Counted from the first letter of the stretch, positions 38,097 through 48,184 are shown. The stretch: DNA of 64,000 bases from CAVYEM01 sp963767635 (GCA_963767635.1 CAVYEM010000002.1:20105-84104), one strand, 5' to 3'. The notes: generated from the letters alone by a model not told the origin. Program-made: numbers and translations.

Positions 38097-38816
38097 ATGG
38101 CAATGCACGCCGCGCTCGAACAACAGTTCCCGGCGCATGTGGCGATCATCATGGACGGCAACCGGCGGTGGGCGCAGGCGCGCGGTTTGTCCCTCGTGGA
38201 GGGCTACCGGCGAGGAATCGGCGCCTTGCGCAGCACGGTCAGCGCCGCTCTCGATGCCGGCGTGAGCGCGCTCACCGTCTACGGATTTTCGGCTGAGAAC
38301 TGGCGGCGCGACGCCGGTGAAATCGCGATGCTGATGCAGATGTGCGCCGTTTTCGCACGCTCCGAGCGCGCGCTGCTGGTTCGTCAAGGCGTGCGCGTTC
38401 GGATCGTCGGCGACATCGAGCCGTTTGCCCTTCCGGCCGCGGCCGGATTGCACGCATTGGTGCGCGCGACGCAGCACAACGGCAGGCTGACGCTCAACCT
38501 TGCGCTCAACTACAGCGGCCGCGCGGAGATTCTGCGCGCGGTCCGGTCCATCGCGGGCGATGTCGCGCGCGGCGCGGTGAACGCGGACGACGTGGACGAA
38601 GCGCTGCTGCGCTCGCGATTGTATTCGCCGGAAATGTCGGACCCGGACTTGCTGATCCGCACCGGCGGGGAACTGCGCGTGTCGAACTTCCTGCTCTATC
38701 AACTGGCGTACACCGAGCTGGTGGCGTGTGCACAGCTGTGGCCGGAATTCACGAACGAACACTTCGCGAACGCCGTGCGCGAATTCGGGCAACGCCGGCG
38801 CAGATTCGGGACTTAA
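38097..38816 (+). CDS. uppS: Isoprenyl transferase (undecaprenyl diphosphate synthase family)
   Basis: Cis-prenyltransferase making the C55 lipid carrier for cell-wall synthesis. IIMDGNRRWAQARG has the catalytic Asp at residue 20. TVYGFSAENWRR, LALNYSGRAEILRA and DPDLLIRTGGELRVSNFLLY are family signatures. Length 239 aa. There is no ribosome site before ATG 38097, so the mRNA may be leaderless or start at the second ATG (38103). Confidence 0.94.
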   Translation: MAMHAALEQQFPAHVAIIMDGNRRWAQARGLSLVEGYRRGIGALRSTVSAALDAGVSALTVYGFSAENWRRDAGEIAMLMQMCAVFARSERALLVRQGVRVRIVGDIEPFALPAAAGLHALVRATQHNGRLTLNLALNYSGRAEILRAVRSIAGDVARGAVNADDVDEALLRSRLYSPEMSDPDLLIRTGGELRVSNFLLYQLAYTELVACAQLWPEFTNEHFANAVREFGQRRRRFGT

Positions 38817-39153
38817 CAGGCCCCTCAACAGGCCTGTTGTCGCCTTGGCGGGCTCGATTTACCGCTTTTTAGGTTTCCGCACCGCAAGGGTACGAACAGC
38901 CCGGACATAGCTGGCGCTCGAAATCCAGTGCCGTCGTACCGATTAGTACGGGTAACGACCAGCGTCGTCAAAAAAAAACTACGCCATAGTGCCTTTGACT
39001 ACCGTGCACTATGGCGTAGACTGCATTCATGAAGGGAGCCGAGCGAAACCCATGCATCAAGATCGCGACGACGCGCCGGCGCAGCTCGTTCTTGTTGAAC
39101 TGCATCTTGCGCGCGCGCCCAAAACCATTCCCGGAACGCGCGAACGGAAACGT
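38817..39153. other. Intergenic region between uppS and GH125 gene
   Basis: 337 bases between convergent genes. Apart from the terminator at 38970-39019 and a short AACAGGCCTGTT palindrome just after uppS, nothing is seen. No U-tract terminator for uppS was found. Confidence 0.5.
38970..39019 (-). terminator. Strong intrinsic terminator of the GH125 gene
   Basis: In the leftward RNA a perfect 14-bp stem (CUACGCCAUAGUGC with GCACUAUGGCGUAG, 13-nt loop) is followed by nine U. It lies 135 bases after the GH125 stop. Confidence 0.88.
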
Positions 39154-40560
39154 TTACCGTGCAGCGTTTTCGATGATCGCCCGATCGACCGGAATGATCG
39201 TGCGTCCGTCGGCCTGCGCGAGCAGCGTCGTCAGCGCCTGATAGATCAGCGCGCTGTTTTGGATCTGCGTGAGCGGATGCACGAGCGTCGGCGTTGCGCT
39301 GGCCGTTTCGAGCGCCGTTGCGGTGCGTCCGTCGGGCAAGAGCGGTTCGGCCGCAAAACCGGCGACGCTGCGAAATACCAGTTCGGCGTAAAACGCGTTC
39401 GCCCAGCCGAATTCGGCGCGCGTGAATCGCCAGTAGCCGTCGGGATAGAAGCTTTCGTGGATGAGGCCGTCGCCGCTGTCCGTTTCGGCGAGCGTCGTAA
39501 TGCTTTCGGCGGTCTCAGACGAGGACGTCGCGGTTAGCGCGCGCGAAATGATGCCGAGCGGCCATACGTAGCCGTACGGCGTGTGCGGGCTGCCCAGCCC
39601 CTGGGCGTAGGTCCCGCTGAAATAATACGGGTTGCGCTTGGAGAGCGTGTACGCGCGCGTGTTCAAGTACGTTGGATTTCGAGCCGAACACCATCCCAGC
39701 GCCGGCAATCCCGTGAGATTTGGAAGGTTGGCATCGTCCATGAGCACGTCGTGTCCCAGTCCATCGGTTTCATACACGTACGCCCAGCCGCCCAACTCCG
39801 GCCGCCAGATTCTTCCGTACCGTTCGATTCCGGTGTGGACCGCGGCGGCTATCGAAAGCGCCTCGTTCGCAAGGTTGCCGTCACCGTAGCCGTCTACCGC
39901 CAGATGCGCGATTTCGCGCAGCGCCACGACGACGATCGCTTCTTGGGGGATGTTGAAGCGGTAGCGTACCGGATCGTCCGATGGACGAAAGGCGCTCCAG
40001 ACCATGCCGGTGTCCGGATTGTATGCTCCGCTCGTATCCGGGTCGTCCGCAAACCGGTACCGGCTGCAGTGCGAGTGCAGCTGTTCGCAGCGCCACGTGT
40101 TTACCGCGGTTTGCAGCGCTGCGTGCAGGTTGCGGGTGAATAGGCCGGGCGCATGGGTGCCGTTCCAATAGACCCACGTGAGGAGCACCGGCCACGCCAG
40201 CGAATCGGGCTCCCACTTTTCTTCCCAGACGCGGTAATTCGCGCGAAAGGCGTTGGCGTACGGATCCGCGAGGATATTGAGCGCGTTCCGCTGGATGACG
40301 CCGCGAAACCGCGCGGACAAGATCGGATAGGTGCGTGCGAAGCGTACGTACGGGATCGTTTGCGCGGAGGAGTCGCGCAGCCACATCGCGGGGATGTCGC
40401 CGGTCTGCACGTACGTCGTGCCGTCTTGCTCGCTGAAAAAGTCGGAGAACAGCGTGTGAAACAGCGTAGCGGCGCGGATTGGCCTGGCGCGGTGACCCGT
40501 CAGCGGAACGCTCAGATTCTGCGAGCGCGCGGCGCCGCACGGCAGCAACGCGAACAGCAC
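39154..40560 (-). CDS. GH125 exo-alpha-1,6-mannosidase-like glycosidase
   Basis: Metal-independent inverting mannosidase family. GDIPAMWLRDSSAQ, YRVWEEKWEPDSLAWP, LMDDANLPNLTGLPALGW and ESFYPDGYWRFTRAEFGWAN are the conserved blocks. Length 468 aa. Start GTG 40560 gives a short hydrophobic leader ending in GAARSQ; the upstream codons LIAAVTV would lengthen it to a full signal peptide but offer no ordinary start codon. It is 17 bases downstream of the serine hydrolase gene and is followed by a strong terminator. It probably acts in the envelope on alpha-mannosides. Confidence 0.88.
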   Translation of the reverse strand: MLFALLPCGAARSQNLSVPLTGHRARPIRAATLFHTLFSDFFSEQDGTTYVQTGDIPAMWLRDSSAQTIPYVRFARTYPILSARFRGVIQRNALNILADPYANAFRANYRVWEEKWEPDSLAWPVLLTWVYWNGTHAPGLFTRNLHAALQTAVNTWRCEQLHSHCSRYRFADDPDTSGAYNPDTGMVWSAFRPSDDPVRYRFNIPQEAIVVVALREIAHLAVDGYGDGNLANEALSIAAAVHTGIERYGRIWRPELGGWAYVYETDGLGHDVLMDDANLPNLTGLPALGWCSARNPTYLNTRAYTLSKRNPYYFSGTYAQGLGSPHTPYGYVWPLGIISRALTATSSSETAESITTLAETDSGDGLIHESFYPDGYWRFTRAEFGWANAFYAELVFRSVAGFAAEPLLPDGRTATALETASATPTLVHPLTQIQNSALIYQALTTLLAQADGRTIIPVDRAIIENAAR

Positions 40561-40577
40561 GACCGTTACCGCGGCGA

Positions 40578-41853
40578 TCAGCGATCGTCGAATACGGCCA
40601 GACCATCGACGAGATTCGATTCGCGCAGGCGGACCTCGATCGCCATGCGAGCGCCGCCGGCGAAAGTTATCTCGTAATACACTTTTCGGCAGCTACCCGA
40701 AATCAGACGCCGCGTAAAGCCCAGCGAGGCAACCGCGCCAAGCGGCTGGAGCCGCTCGCGCCAGCGCCGTAGGTTGCCGCCGCGCAACACAGCGGCAAAA
40801 CGGGGCGTGAGCAGCGCTGCGTCCACGGTACCGGATTGCAGGTCTTGCAGGAGCCCGCGAACGATCCGGGTTACGTGCGCATCCTCGTTTTGCGCCGGAA
40901 GGAATCCCGCCGCAAAGCTGCGGTCTGTGGGCGGTTCCAATGCCGCAAACTCGCTTTTCGCCAGCGGAACGAGATCGAGGGCATCGGCATTCGTCAGAAT
41001 GACGAGCGCATCGCGCGTTTGCGGCGCGATCAATGCAAAAGCGCTGTAGCCGTCGACGCTTCCGCTCGCATAGATCACCTCGTGCCCGTACATTTGGGCG
41101 GTAAAAAAGCCATAGTACGGCGCGCGAACGTGCGCGAGCCACCGGAGCAAGTCCGGAACGTTCGAGCTCATTCCCGCCGCGGCGAACGCGTACGAGGTCG
41201 ACGACGGCGCGACGGGGGACTCGAGTGCGTCGCGCGCATAGCCGCGCGCCTCGCCGGGACGATCTCCGTAACGCGTGTGGCGCAGCCGCAGCGGATCCAG
41301 CACCGCAGTCTGCAGGTACGCGCCGAACGGCATGCCCGCGACACGCTCGACGATCGCGCCGAGCACCGCGTAGTTGGTGTTGCTGTATGCTACGCGAGTG
41401 CCCGGGGCAGCTGCCGGCTGCGCCGTTGCGGCTTCGACGAGCTCGCGCGGCGTGTAGTGCCGATGCCGATCCACGTACGCCTGATCCGTGTACGATGGAA
41501 TTCCGCTGCGGTGCGCGAGCAGATCGGCGACCGAGATTGTGCGCGACCAGGGAAACCATGGCAACAGACTGCGCCGCGGGTGCATCGAGTGCGAGCTTGC
41601 CGCTATCCGCCAAATGCACGATCGCAGCCGCAGTAAACGCTTTGGTGAGCGAACCGATGCGATACACCGTTTGCGCTTGGGCGGCCGAGTTGCGGCCCAG
41701 ATCGCTGCGGCCGTAGCCCTTTTCGCATTCCACCTTGCCGCGATGAACGATGCCAAGCGAAAGCCCCGCGACGCGCTGCGTGCGCATGACGAGCGCAACC
41801 GCATCGTCCGCCGTCCGGCAGGTGGTGAGGGCAGCCAAAAGCAGTGCCAGCAC
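40578..41853 (-). CDS. Exported serine hydrolase, beta-lactamase-like (frameshifted)
   Basis: Class C-type serine hydrolase, probably a lipoprotein: LALLLAALTTC after GTG 41853. SxxK is SLTK in YRIGSLTKAFTAAAIVH, YSN lies in VAYSNTNYAVLG, and a GSVDGYSAFALI segment supplies the third motif region. Removing the base at 41568 (AG-A-CT) joins DAPAAQ to LLPWFPWSRTISVADLLAHR. About 424 aa. It precedes the GH125 gene on the same strand and diverges from meaB. Confidence 0.82.
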
Positions 41854-41919
41854 GGCGCCTTTCTTCGAACCTGCGCGCGGGAGGTCCGTGCGAGCGCAGG
41901 CCGCAATCTGGATAGAACT

Positions 41920-42906
41920 TTGACGGAAACCAACGGCTACGCGAAGCTCCTGCAAGCCTTCGAGGCGCGTGTGCCCCGCGCGCTTGCGCGCGCGATCTCG
42001 CAAGCAGAAGCGGGACGCGGCGCGGAATTGGTTCGGCACGTATTTGCCGGCACGGGCCGCGCGATGACGATCGGATTGACCGGACCGCCCGGCGTCGGCA
42101 AGTCGACGCTCAGTTCGGCGCTCGTTCGCAAAGCTCGCGCGCTTGGAAAGACCGTCGGCGTCGTGTCGGTCGATCCCAGTTCGCCGTTCTCGCACGGGGC
42201 ATTGCTGGGCGATCGAATCCGGCTTACGGAGCACTTCACCGACAGCGGCGTCTTCATTCGGTCGATGGCAAGCCGCGGTCATCTGGGCGGCCTCGCCGGC
42301 GCAACCGCCGATGCGATGTTGCTGATGGATGCCTTTGGGCTCGACGTGGTGATCGTTGAAACGGTCGGCGTGGGGCAGTCCGAGATCGAGATCGCGGAGA
42401 TCGCGCAAACGACGATCGTCGCGCTGCAGCCTGGAAGCGGCGACAGCATCCAAGTGCTCAAAGCGGGCATCATGGAAGTCGCCGACGTGTTTGTCGTCAA
42501 CAAAAAAGATCACCCGATGGCCAATCAGCTCAAGCGCGAGATTCGTTCGATGATGGAGATGCTGGATTTCAGCGGGTGGGTGCCGGAGCTGGTGATGACG
42601 CAGGCGACCAGCGGTGAAGGCGTGGACGATCTTTGGAGCGCCGTCGAAAAGCACGTCGCCTATTTGCAGCGCAGCGGCGAAATGCGCGAGAAGCGCCGGG
42701 AAGCGTTCAGGCATCAGGTGCGGCAGCTGGCGCTGGGACATCTGCAGCGCAAGCTCGACCGGGAACTGGACAGCGAAGTTGCCGCAGGGGTAGACCCGTA
42801 CGCCGCAACCGAGCGGATTCTTCAGAATTTCGGCATGACGGCGGAGCACGGCCAAGAGCGTACCCGCTCGGCCCCCGTGCGGGCTTCCGTGAAAGGCCTG
42901 ACCTAA
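41920..42906 (+). CDS. meaB: MeaB/ArgK-type GTPase, methylmalonyl-CoA mutase chaperone
   Basis: G3E GTPase that protects and reloads methylmalonyl-CoA mutase with adenosylcobalamin. Walker A GPPGVGKST, VSVDPSSPFSHGALLGDRIR, ETVGVGQSEIEI and NKKDHPMAN (NKxD) are all intact. Length about 328 aa. TTG 41920 is the best start in frame; the ribosome site is poor. It lies directly upstream of the mutase genes. Confidence 0.93.
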   Translation: MTETNGYAKLLQAFEARVPRALARAISQAEAGRGAELVRHVFAGTGRAMTIGLTGPPGVGKSTLSSALVRKARALGKTVGVVSVDPSSPFSHGALLGDRIRLTEHFTDSGVFIRSMASRGHLGGLAGATADAMLLMDAFGLDVVIVETVGVGQSEIEIAEIAQTTIVALQPGSGDSIQVLKAGIMEVADVFVVNKKDHPMANQLKREIRSMMEMLDFSGWVPELVMTQATSGEGVDDLWSAVEKHVAYLQRSGEMREKRREAFRHQVRQLALGHLQRKLDRELDSEVAAGVDPYAATERILQNFGMTAEHGQERTRSAPVRASVKGLT

Positions 42907-42980
42907 ACGGTTGCCGGGCAGGCGCAATATTGGGAAAATACAGCCCTGACGCACCGGTGGGCAGACACATAGGAGCAGTC

Positions 42981-44694
42981 TTGGCCAAAATGATCGAGCG
43001 CCCCAGCGGCCTGGGCGCGCAGCCGACCAACGAATTCATTTCGCAGAAGGAGCACTGGGAAGCAGCCTCGGCGCGCGGAGTGGGCCGCAAAGGACCCGGT
43101 TCAGGCGCGCTCGACCGCACCATTTCCGATCTGCCGGTCAGCGAGGTTTACGGTCCTCAGGACGTCGCGCACCTGGATTTGGCAGGCGACCTGGCGTGGC
43201 CCGGTCAGTATCCGTATACGCGCGGCATTCATCCGAACATGTACCGCGACCGGCTCTGGACGATGCGCCAGTTCGCCGGCTTCGGCAACGCGAAGCAAAC
43301 CAACGAGCGCTATCACTTTCTGCTCTCGCAGGGACAGCACGGCCTTTCCGTCGCTTTCGACATGCCCACGCTGATGGGGTATGACTCCGATTCGCCGCAG
43401 GCCCGCGGCGAAGTCGGGAAGTGCGGCGTGGCGATCGATTCGCTTGCCGACATGGAGACGCTCTTCGACGGCGTGGACATGGCGGACATCACCACGTCGA
43501 TGACGATCAACGGCCCCGCGTGCATCGCGCTCGCGCAGTACGTTGCTGCGGCGGAGAAAAAAGGCATCTCGCGCGCGCGTCTCGGCGGCACGCTTCAGGC
43601 CGACATCTTGAAAGAATACATCGCGCAAAAGGAATGGATCTTTCCGCCGCGCCCGCACATGCGCGTCATCGTCGACATGATGCGTTTCTGCCGCGATCAG
43701 ATGCCCAAATGGAACACGATTTCAATCAGCGGCTATCACATCCGCGAAGCCGGCTCTACGGCGGTGCAGGAGCTGGCGTTCACGCTCGCCGACGGGTTCG
43801 GGTACGTCGAGGCGGGTATGAAGGCCGGCATGGACGTCGATTCGTTTGCGCCGCGGCTCTCGTTTTTCTTCAACGCGCACATCGACTTTTTCGAGGAAAT
43901 CTGTAAGTACCGCGCGGCGCGCCGCATCTGGTCCCGCCACATGCGAGAAAAATACGGCGCCAAGGATCCCCGATCGTGGCAGTCTGCGCTTTCACACGCA
44001 AACTGCGGGCTGCAGCGCCACGGCACAGCAACCCGAAAACAACATCGTGCGCGTCGCGTATGAAGCGCTTGCCGCGGTGCTGGGCGGCACGCAGTCGCTG
44101 CACACCAATTCGATGGACGAAGTGCTCGCGCTTCCCACGCAAAAGTCCGTCGAGATCGCGCTGCGCACGCAGCAGGTCCTTGCGTACGAAACGAACGTCA
44201 CCAACGTGGTCGACCCGCTCGGCGGATCGTATTACGTCGAAAGCCTGACGGACGAAATGGAGCGCGCCGCCGAGGACTACTTCAAGCAAATCGACGAGTA
44301 CGGCGGCGTCATCGAGGCGATCGAAGCGGGGTTTTTCCAGCGCGAAATCGCCGATGCAAGCTATCGCTATCAGCGCTCGCTCGAGACCAAAGAGCGCGTC
44401 GTCGTCGGCGTCAACGCATTCCAAAAGCCCCCGGATGAGACGGGGATGGACCTGCTCAAAATCACGGAAGAGATCGAGCGCAATCAGGCCTCCAGCGTCC
44501 AGACGGTGCGCGCAAAGCGCGATCCGATCGCGCTGCAGGCCTCGCTGGAACGTTTGCAAGCGGCGTGCAGGGACCCGAAAGACAACGTCATGCCGCACCT
44601 CATCGACTGCGTGAACGCCTACGCGACCGAAGGCGAGATCGCGCAAGCGATGGTGGAAGTGTACGGCCGATACACCGAGCGCGCGGCGTTCTGA
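42981..44694 (+). CDS. Methylmalonyl-CoA mutase large (catalytic) subunit (frameshifted)
   Basis: B12-dependent mutase interconverting (R)-methylmalonyl-CoA and succinyl-CoA. Motifs: YPYTRGIHPNMYRDRLWTMR, RQFAGFG, GLSVAFDMPTLMGYDSD, SISGYHIREAG, then RFHTQTAGCS and NIVRVAYEALAAVLGGTQSL. Removing the T at 43983 (AG-T-CT) gives SWQLRFHTQTAG as in the family. TTG 42981 has AGGAG 5 bases upstream; ATG 42990 is the alternative. About 570 aa without the B12 domain, which is encoded separately downstream. This split form occurs in many bacteria and archaea. Confidence 0.94.
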
Positions 44695-44862
44695 TGCAGA
44701 TTCACAACGAAGCCGAGCGAGCGGCCGCAACCGCCACGCTGCGGGAGGTCATGGTAAAGCTTCGAGGAAGCGCACCGCTTGGCGCGCGAGCAGGAGCAGC
44801 ATCGCGTCGAGCGCGGCAGCGTGAGCTTTGCTTCCCTTAGAGGCGCTGCGCAGCGTGGCTAG
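44695..44862 (+). CDS. Small protein between mutase subunit genes (about 55 aa, frameshifted)
   Basis: ATG directly follows the large-subunit stop. It reads MQIHNEAERAAATATLREVM then, after removing one base at about 44762, KLEEAHRLAREQEQHRVERG and ends SVSFASLRGAAQRG. The stop overlaps the start of the B12-binding subunit. It is predicted to be a charged helix. I do not recognise the family. Tight coupling on both sides suggests a real gene of the mutase complex. Confidence 0.5.
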
Positions 44863-45268
44863 ACCGCTGCGCGTCGTGATCGCGAAAGCGGGGCTCGACG
44901 GACACGATCGCGGCGCGAAAGTGATCGCTCGCGCGCTGCGCGACGCGGGCATGGAAGTAATCTACACCGGGCTGTTTCAGACGCCGGAACAGATCGTGCA
45001 AACCGCGATTCAAGAAGACGCCGACGGCATCGGCCTGTCGATTCTTTCAGGCGCACACATGACGCTGTTTCCGCTCATCGTCGAGCAGCTCAAAGCGGAG
45101 GGCGCGCAGGACATCGTCTTTTTCGGCGGCGGCACCATTCCGCCCGAAGACGCCGACGAGCTCAAGCGTCGCGGTGTGAAGGAAATTTTCACGCCGGGCG
45201 CGCCGCTTTCGCAGATCGTATCCTTCGTGGAACGCGAATGCGGCGACCGCCGCCAACTCGTCGGTTGA
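44855..45268 (+). CDS. Methylmalonyl-CoA mutase B12-binding (small) subunit
   Basis: Cobalamin-binding domain protein of 137 aa. DGHDRG gives the D-x-H-x-x-G motif whose His replaces dimethylbenzimidazole on cobalt. SILSGAHMTLFP and FFGGGTIPPED complete the binding site. GTG 44855 matches the usual start (VARPLRVVIAKAGLDGHD); TTG 44828 is an alternative. Works with the large subunit and MeaB. Confidence 0.93.
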   Translation: MARPLRVVIAKAGLDGHDRGAKVIARALRDAGMEVIYTGLFQTPEQIVQTAIQEDADGIGLSILSGAHMTLFPLIVEQLKAEGAQDIVFFGGGTIPPEDADELKRRGVKEIFTPGAPLSQIVSFVERECGDRRQLVG

Positions 45269-45305
45269 CTCTTCCATGCCCCGTCCGGGGCATGGAAGAG
45301 TCAAC
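45264..45305 (+). promoter_or_regulatory. Perfect 19-bp hairpin between mutase and gltX genes
   Basis: GTTGACTCTTCCATGCCCC, loop GTCC, then the exact reverse complement. It overlaps the stop codon of the B12-subunit gene. There is no T-run on either side, so it is not a standard intrinsic terminator. It may stabilise the mutase mRNA end or act as a Rho-independent signal of a different kind. Confidence 0.65.
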
Positions 45306-45334
45306 CTACTCGTCGCTGGGATCGAACAAAGGCA

Positions 45335-46837
45335 GTGACCGTTAGAACCAGGATAGCGCCCTCGCCGACCGGCGATCCGCACGTGGGTACGGCGTACGTG
45401 GCACTCATCAATTACATGTTCGCCAAGAAGCACGGCGGTGCGTTTCTGCTGCGCATCGAGGACACTGATCGCGCGCGCAGTACGCCCGAGTCCGAGCAAG
45501 CCATTTTGGATTCGCTGCACTGGCTGGGACTTTCGTGGGATGAAGGGCCGGACGTCGGCGGCCCGCATGGACCGTACCGGCAGAGCGAACGTTCCGCCAT
45601 ATACGCGAGGTACGTGCAGCAGCTGCTCGAGAGCGGGAACGCGTTCAAATGCTTTTGCACGCCGGAGCGGTTGGAGCGCATGCGCGCCGATCAGGTCGCC
45701 GCAAAGCAGCCTCCGCGCTACGACGGTACGTGCGCGCGTTTGAGCCGGCAGGATGCGGCCGGACAAGAAGCCGCCGGCACTCCGTACGTCGTGCGCATGA
45801 AGGTTCCGGCCGAGGGGACGTGCATCGTGAACGATCTGCGCCGCGGCGACGTCTCTATCGCCTGGAACACCGTCGACATGCAGGTGCTGATGAAATCGGA
45901 TGGGATGCCCACCTACCACTTGGCCAACGTCGTCGACGATCATCTGATGGAGATCACGCACGTCATCCGCGGTGAAGAGTGGCTCTCGTCGGCGCCCAAG
46001 CACCTGCTGCTCTACCGCTATTTCGGGTGGGAGCCGCCCGCGCTGATGCATCTGCCGCTGCTGCGCAACCCCGACAAGAGCAAACTCAGCAAACGCAAAA
46101 ATCCGACCGGCATTCTGTTCTATAAAGCCATGGGCTATGTGCCGCAGGCGCTGCTCAACTTCTTGGGATTGCTGTGCGTCACGTCCGCGCAAGGCGAGGA
46201 AGTGATGGACATGGACGCGTTGATCGCGCGCTTCGATCCGCAGCAGATTTCGCTGGGCGGCCCGGTATTCGACATCGCCAAGCTGAACTGGCTGAACGGC
46301 CGGTACATTCGCGAGCGCTACGATCGCGACGCGTTTTTGCGCGCCGTGCAGCAGTGGGGCTTCCAGGAGCCCCGCGTGCAGCGCATTGCCGAACTGGCGC
46401 ACTCGCGCATCGAGCGTTTGAGCGATCTGGGGTCGCTGCTGGGCTTCTTCTTTCAGGGCCGCGTCGACATCACGGCAGATCAGCTGCGGGGCGGCAAGCT
46501 CGACGACGAGTCGCTGCGCAAAGCATTTGCGCTGGCGATGTGGGGATTCGATGCGCTGCACGCGTGGGACCTGACGGAGATCGAAGGCGTGCTCACGGGG
46601 GTGGCGCGCACGCTCGGAAGAAAATTCCGCGACGTCGCTCGCCCGTTTTATGTGGCAATCACCGGAAGCCCAACCTCCGTGCCGCTGTACGATGCGATCG
46701 ACATGCTCGGGCGCGACGTCGTGCGCGAACGTCTTCGTCATGCGCTGGAATTGCTCGGCGGCGTGAGCGGCGCGGAGCAGCGTGCCTGGAAAGCGCTCGA
46801 GCCAGCAGGCGCCGACGCGGAAAGCGTGGCTTCGTGA
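45335..46837 (+). CDS. gltX: Glutamyl-tRNA synthetase
   Basis: Class I synthetase. HIGH-type motif is PSPTGDPHVGTAYVALINY, LRIEDTDRAR follows, and the KMSKS-type loop is SKLSKRKNP. Length 500 aa, intact frame. GTG 45335 has AAAGG close upstream. It overlaps glmU as GTGA. Confidence 0.96.
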   Translation: MTVRTRIAPSPTGDPHVGTAYVALINYMFAKKHGGAFLLRIEDTDRARSTPESEQAILDSLHWLGLSWDEGPDVGGPHGPYRQSERSAIYARYVQQLLESGNAFKCFCTPERLERMRADQVAAKQPPRYDGTCARLSRQDAAGQEAAGTPYVVRMKVPAEGTCIVNDLRRGDVSIAWNTVDMQVLMKSDGMPTYHLANVVDDHLMEITHVIRGEEWLSSAPKHLLLYRYFGWEPPALMHLPLLRNPDKSKLSKRKNPTGILFYKAMGYVPQALLNFLGLLCVTSAQGEEVMDMDALIARFDPQQISLGGPVFDIAKLNWLNGRYIRERYDRDAFLRAVQQWGFQEPRVQRIAELAHSRIERLSDLGSLLGFFFQGRVDITADQLRGGKLDDESLRKAFALAMWGFDALHAWDLTEIEGVLTGVARTLGRKFRDVARPFYVAITGSPTSVPLYDAIDMLGRDVVRERLRHALELLGGVSGAEQRAWKALEPAGADAESVAS

Positions 46838-48183
46838 GCGTTCGCGCGATCGTTCTGGCGGCCGGCAAAGGCACGCGCATGAAAAGCTCGATTCCCAAGG
46901 TGCTGCACGAAGTCTGCGGGCGCCCGATGCTCTGGTACATCCTGCGCGCGCTTCGCAACGCCGGCGTGGATGAAACGATCGTCGTCACGAATGAGCAGTT
47001 GCACGCGCGAATCGGCGAGCTCGGCGTGCGGGACGTCGTGCAGCAGGAACAGCTCGGCACGGGCCACGCGGTGCGTGTCGCGCTCGACGCGCTGCCTGCC
47101 GACTCCCAAGGGCGTGTTCTGGTCGCGTACGCCGATATGCCGCTGGTGCATGCCGAGCTCTTCCGTGGCGTCATGGGGTCGCTGCGCGGCTCGAACGGCG
47201 ATGCTGCGGTGCTGGCGATGGTCACGGTGAAGATGCCGCTGCCCTGCAACTTCGGACGGGTAATCCGTCGGGGACACGACGTCGAACGCATCGTCGAAGC
47301 GCGCGATGCGACGCCGGCCGAATTGGCGGTCGACGAGATGAACGCAGGCATCTACGCCTACGACGAGACCGCACTGCGCGAAGCCGCGAGCCGTTTGCGC
47401 AGCGAGAACGCGCAGGGGGAGTATTATTTGACCGACACCGTTGCCGATTTCGTGAACTCCGGAAAGCGCGTCGTACCGGTCATGGCCACGGATCATCTGC
47501 ACGTGCTTGGGATCAACGATCGCGTGGAACTGGCGCGGGCGCGCAAGGAGATGAACCGGCGTCTGTGCGCGCAGCACATGCGTGACGGCGTGACGATCGT
47601 CGATCCGGACGCGACGTATCTAGAACCTGAACTGGAGATCGGCCGGGATACGGTCGTCTATCCGAACAGCAGCATCGGCCGCTTGTCCGAGATCGGCGAG
47701 CAGTGCGTCATCGGGCCGAACGCGCGGCTCTCCGCGGCAAAGATCGGCGATCGCGTCGCGGTTCGCGAGAGCGTGATCGTTGAAAGCGAGATCGGCAGCG
47801 ACGTCAGCATCGGCCCGTTCGCGCATTTACGCGGGAACACCGTGCTTGCCGAAGGCGTTCGCATCGGCAACTTCGTCGAAGTCAAGAATTCGCAGCTCGC
47901 CGCCGGCGTGAAGGCCAGCCACCTCACATACTTAGGCGACGCGCGCGTGGGCGAAGAAACCAACATCGGCGCGGGCACGATCACGTGCAATTACGATGGC
48001 CGACGGAAGAACCCCACGGTGATCGGGCGCGGCGTATTCATCGGTTCGAACACCTCGCTCGTGGCGCCCGTAACGCTGGGCGACGGTGCATTGACCGGCG
48101 CGTCGGCCGTCGTCACCAAAGACGTGCCGGCCGGCGAGCGCGTCGCAGGAAACCCCGCGCGGCCGCTGCCGAAAAAACAGTGA
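46834..48183 (+). CDS. glmU: Bifunctional GlmU, UDP-GlcNAc synthesis
   Basis: N-acetylglucosamine-1-phosphate uridyltransferase and glucosamine-1-phosphate acetyltransferase. The pyrophosphorylase domain starts IVLAAGKGTRMKSSIPKVLH; GTGHAV and NAGIYAY follow. The C-terminal left-handed beta helix has GPFAHLRGNT, GNFVEVKNS, SHLTYLGDA and NIGAGTITCNYDG. Length 449 aa. GTG 46834 overlaps the gltX stop. Feeds peptidoglycan and lipopolysaccharide synthesis. Confidence 0.97.
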   Translation: MSVRAIVLAAGKGTRMKSSIPKVLHEVCGRPMLWYILRALRNAGVDETIVVTNEQLHARIGELGVRDVVQQEQLGTGHAVRVALDALPADSQGRVLVAYADMPLVHAELFRGVMGSLRGSNGDAAVLAMVTVKMPLPCNFGRVIRRGHDVERIVEARDATPAELAVDEMNAGIYAYDETALREAASRLRSENAQGEYYLTDTVADFVNSGKRVVPVMATDHLHVLGINDRVELARARKEMNRRLCAQHMRDGVTIVDPDATYLEPELEIGRDTVVYPNSSIGRLSEIGEQCVIGPNARLSAAKIGDRVAVRESVIVESEIGSDVSIGPFAHLRGNTVLAEGVRIGNFVEVKNSQLAAGVKASHLTYLGDARVGEETNIGAGTITCNYDGRRKNPTVIGRGVFIGSNTSLVAPVTLGDGALTGASAVVTKDVPAGERVAGNPARPLPKKQ

Positions 48184-48184
48184 A

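Noticed and set aside
38979..39019. Insertion-sequence terminal inverted repeat
   Set aside because: Arms are only 13 bases apart and followed by nine T in the direction of the upstream gene, which fits a terminator; no transposase is present.
38968..39105. 45-codon minus-strand ORF running through the GH125 terminator
   Set aside because: Its last third is the terminator stem itself; no ribosome site and no family resemblance.
40693..42954. Long minus-strand open frame (753 codons) over meaB and the serine hydrolase
   Set aside because: The first 350 codons are antisense to meaB; only the stretch from GTG 41853 to about 41568 is real (start of the serine hydrolase).
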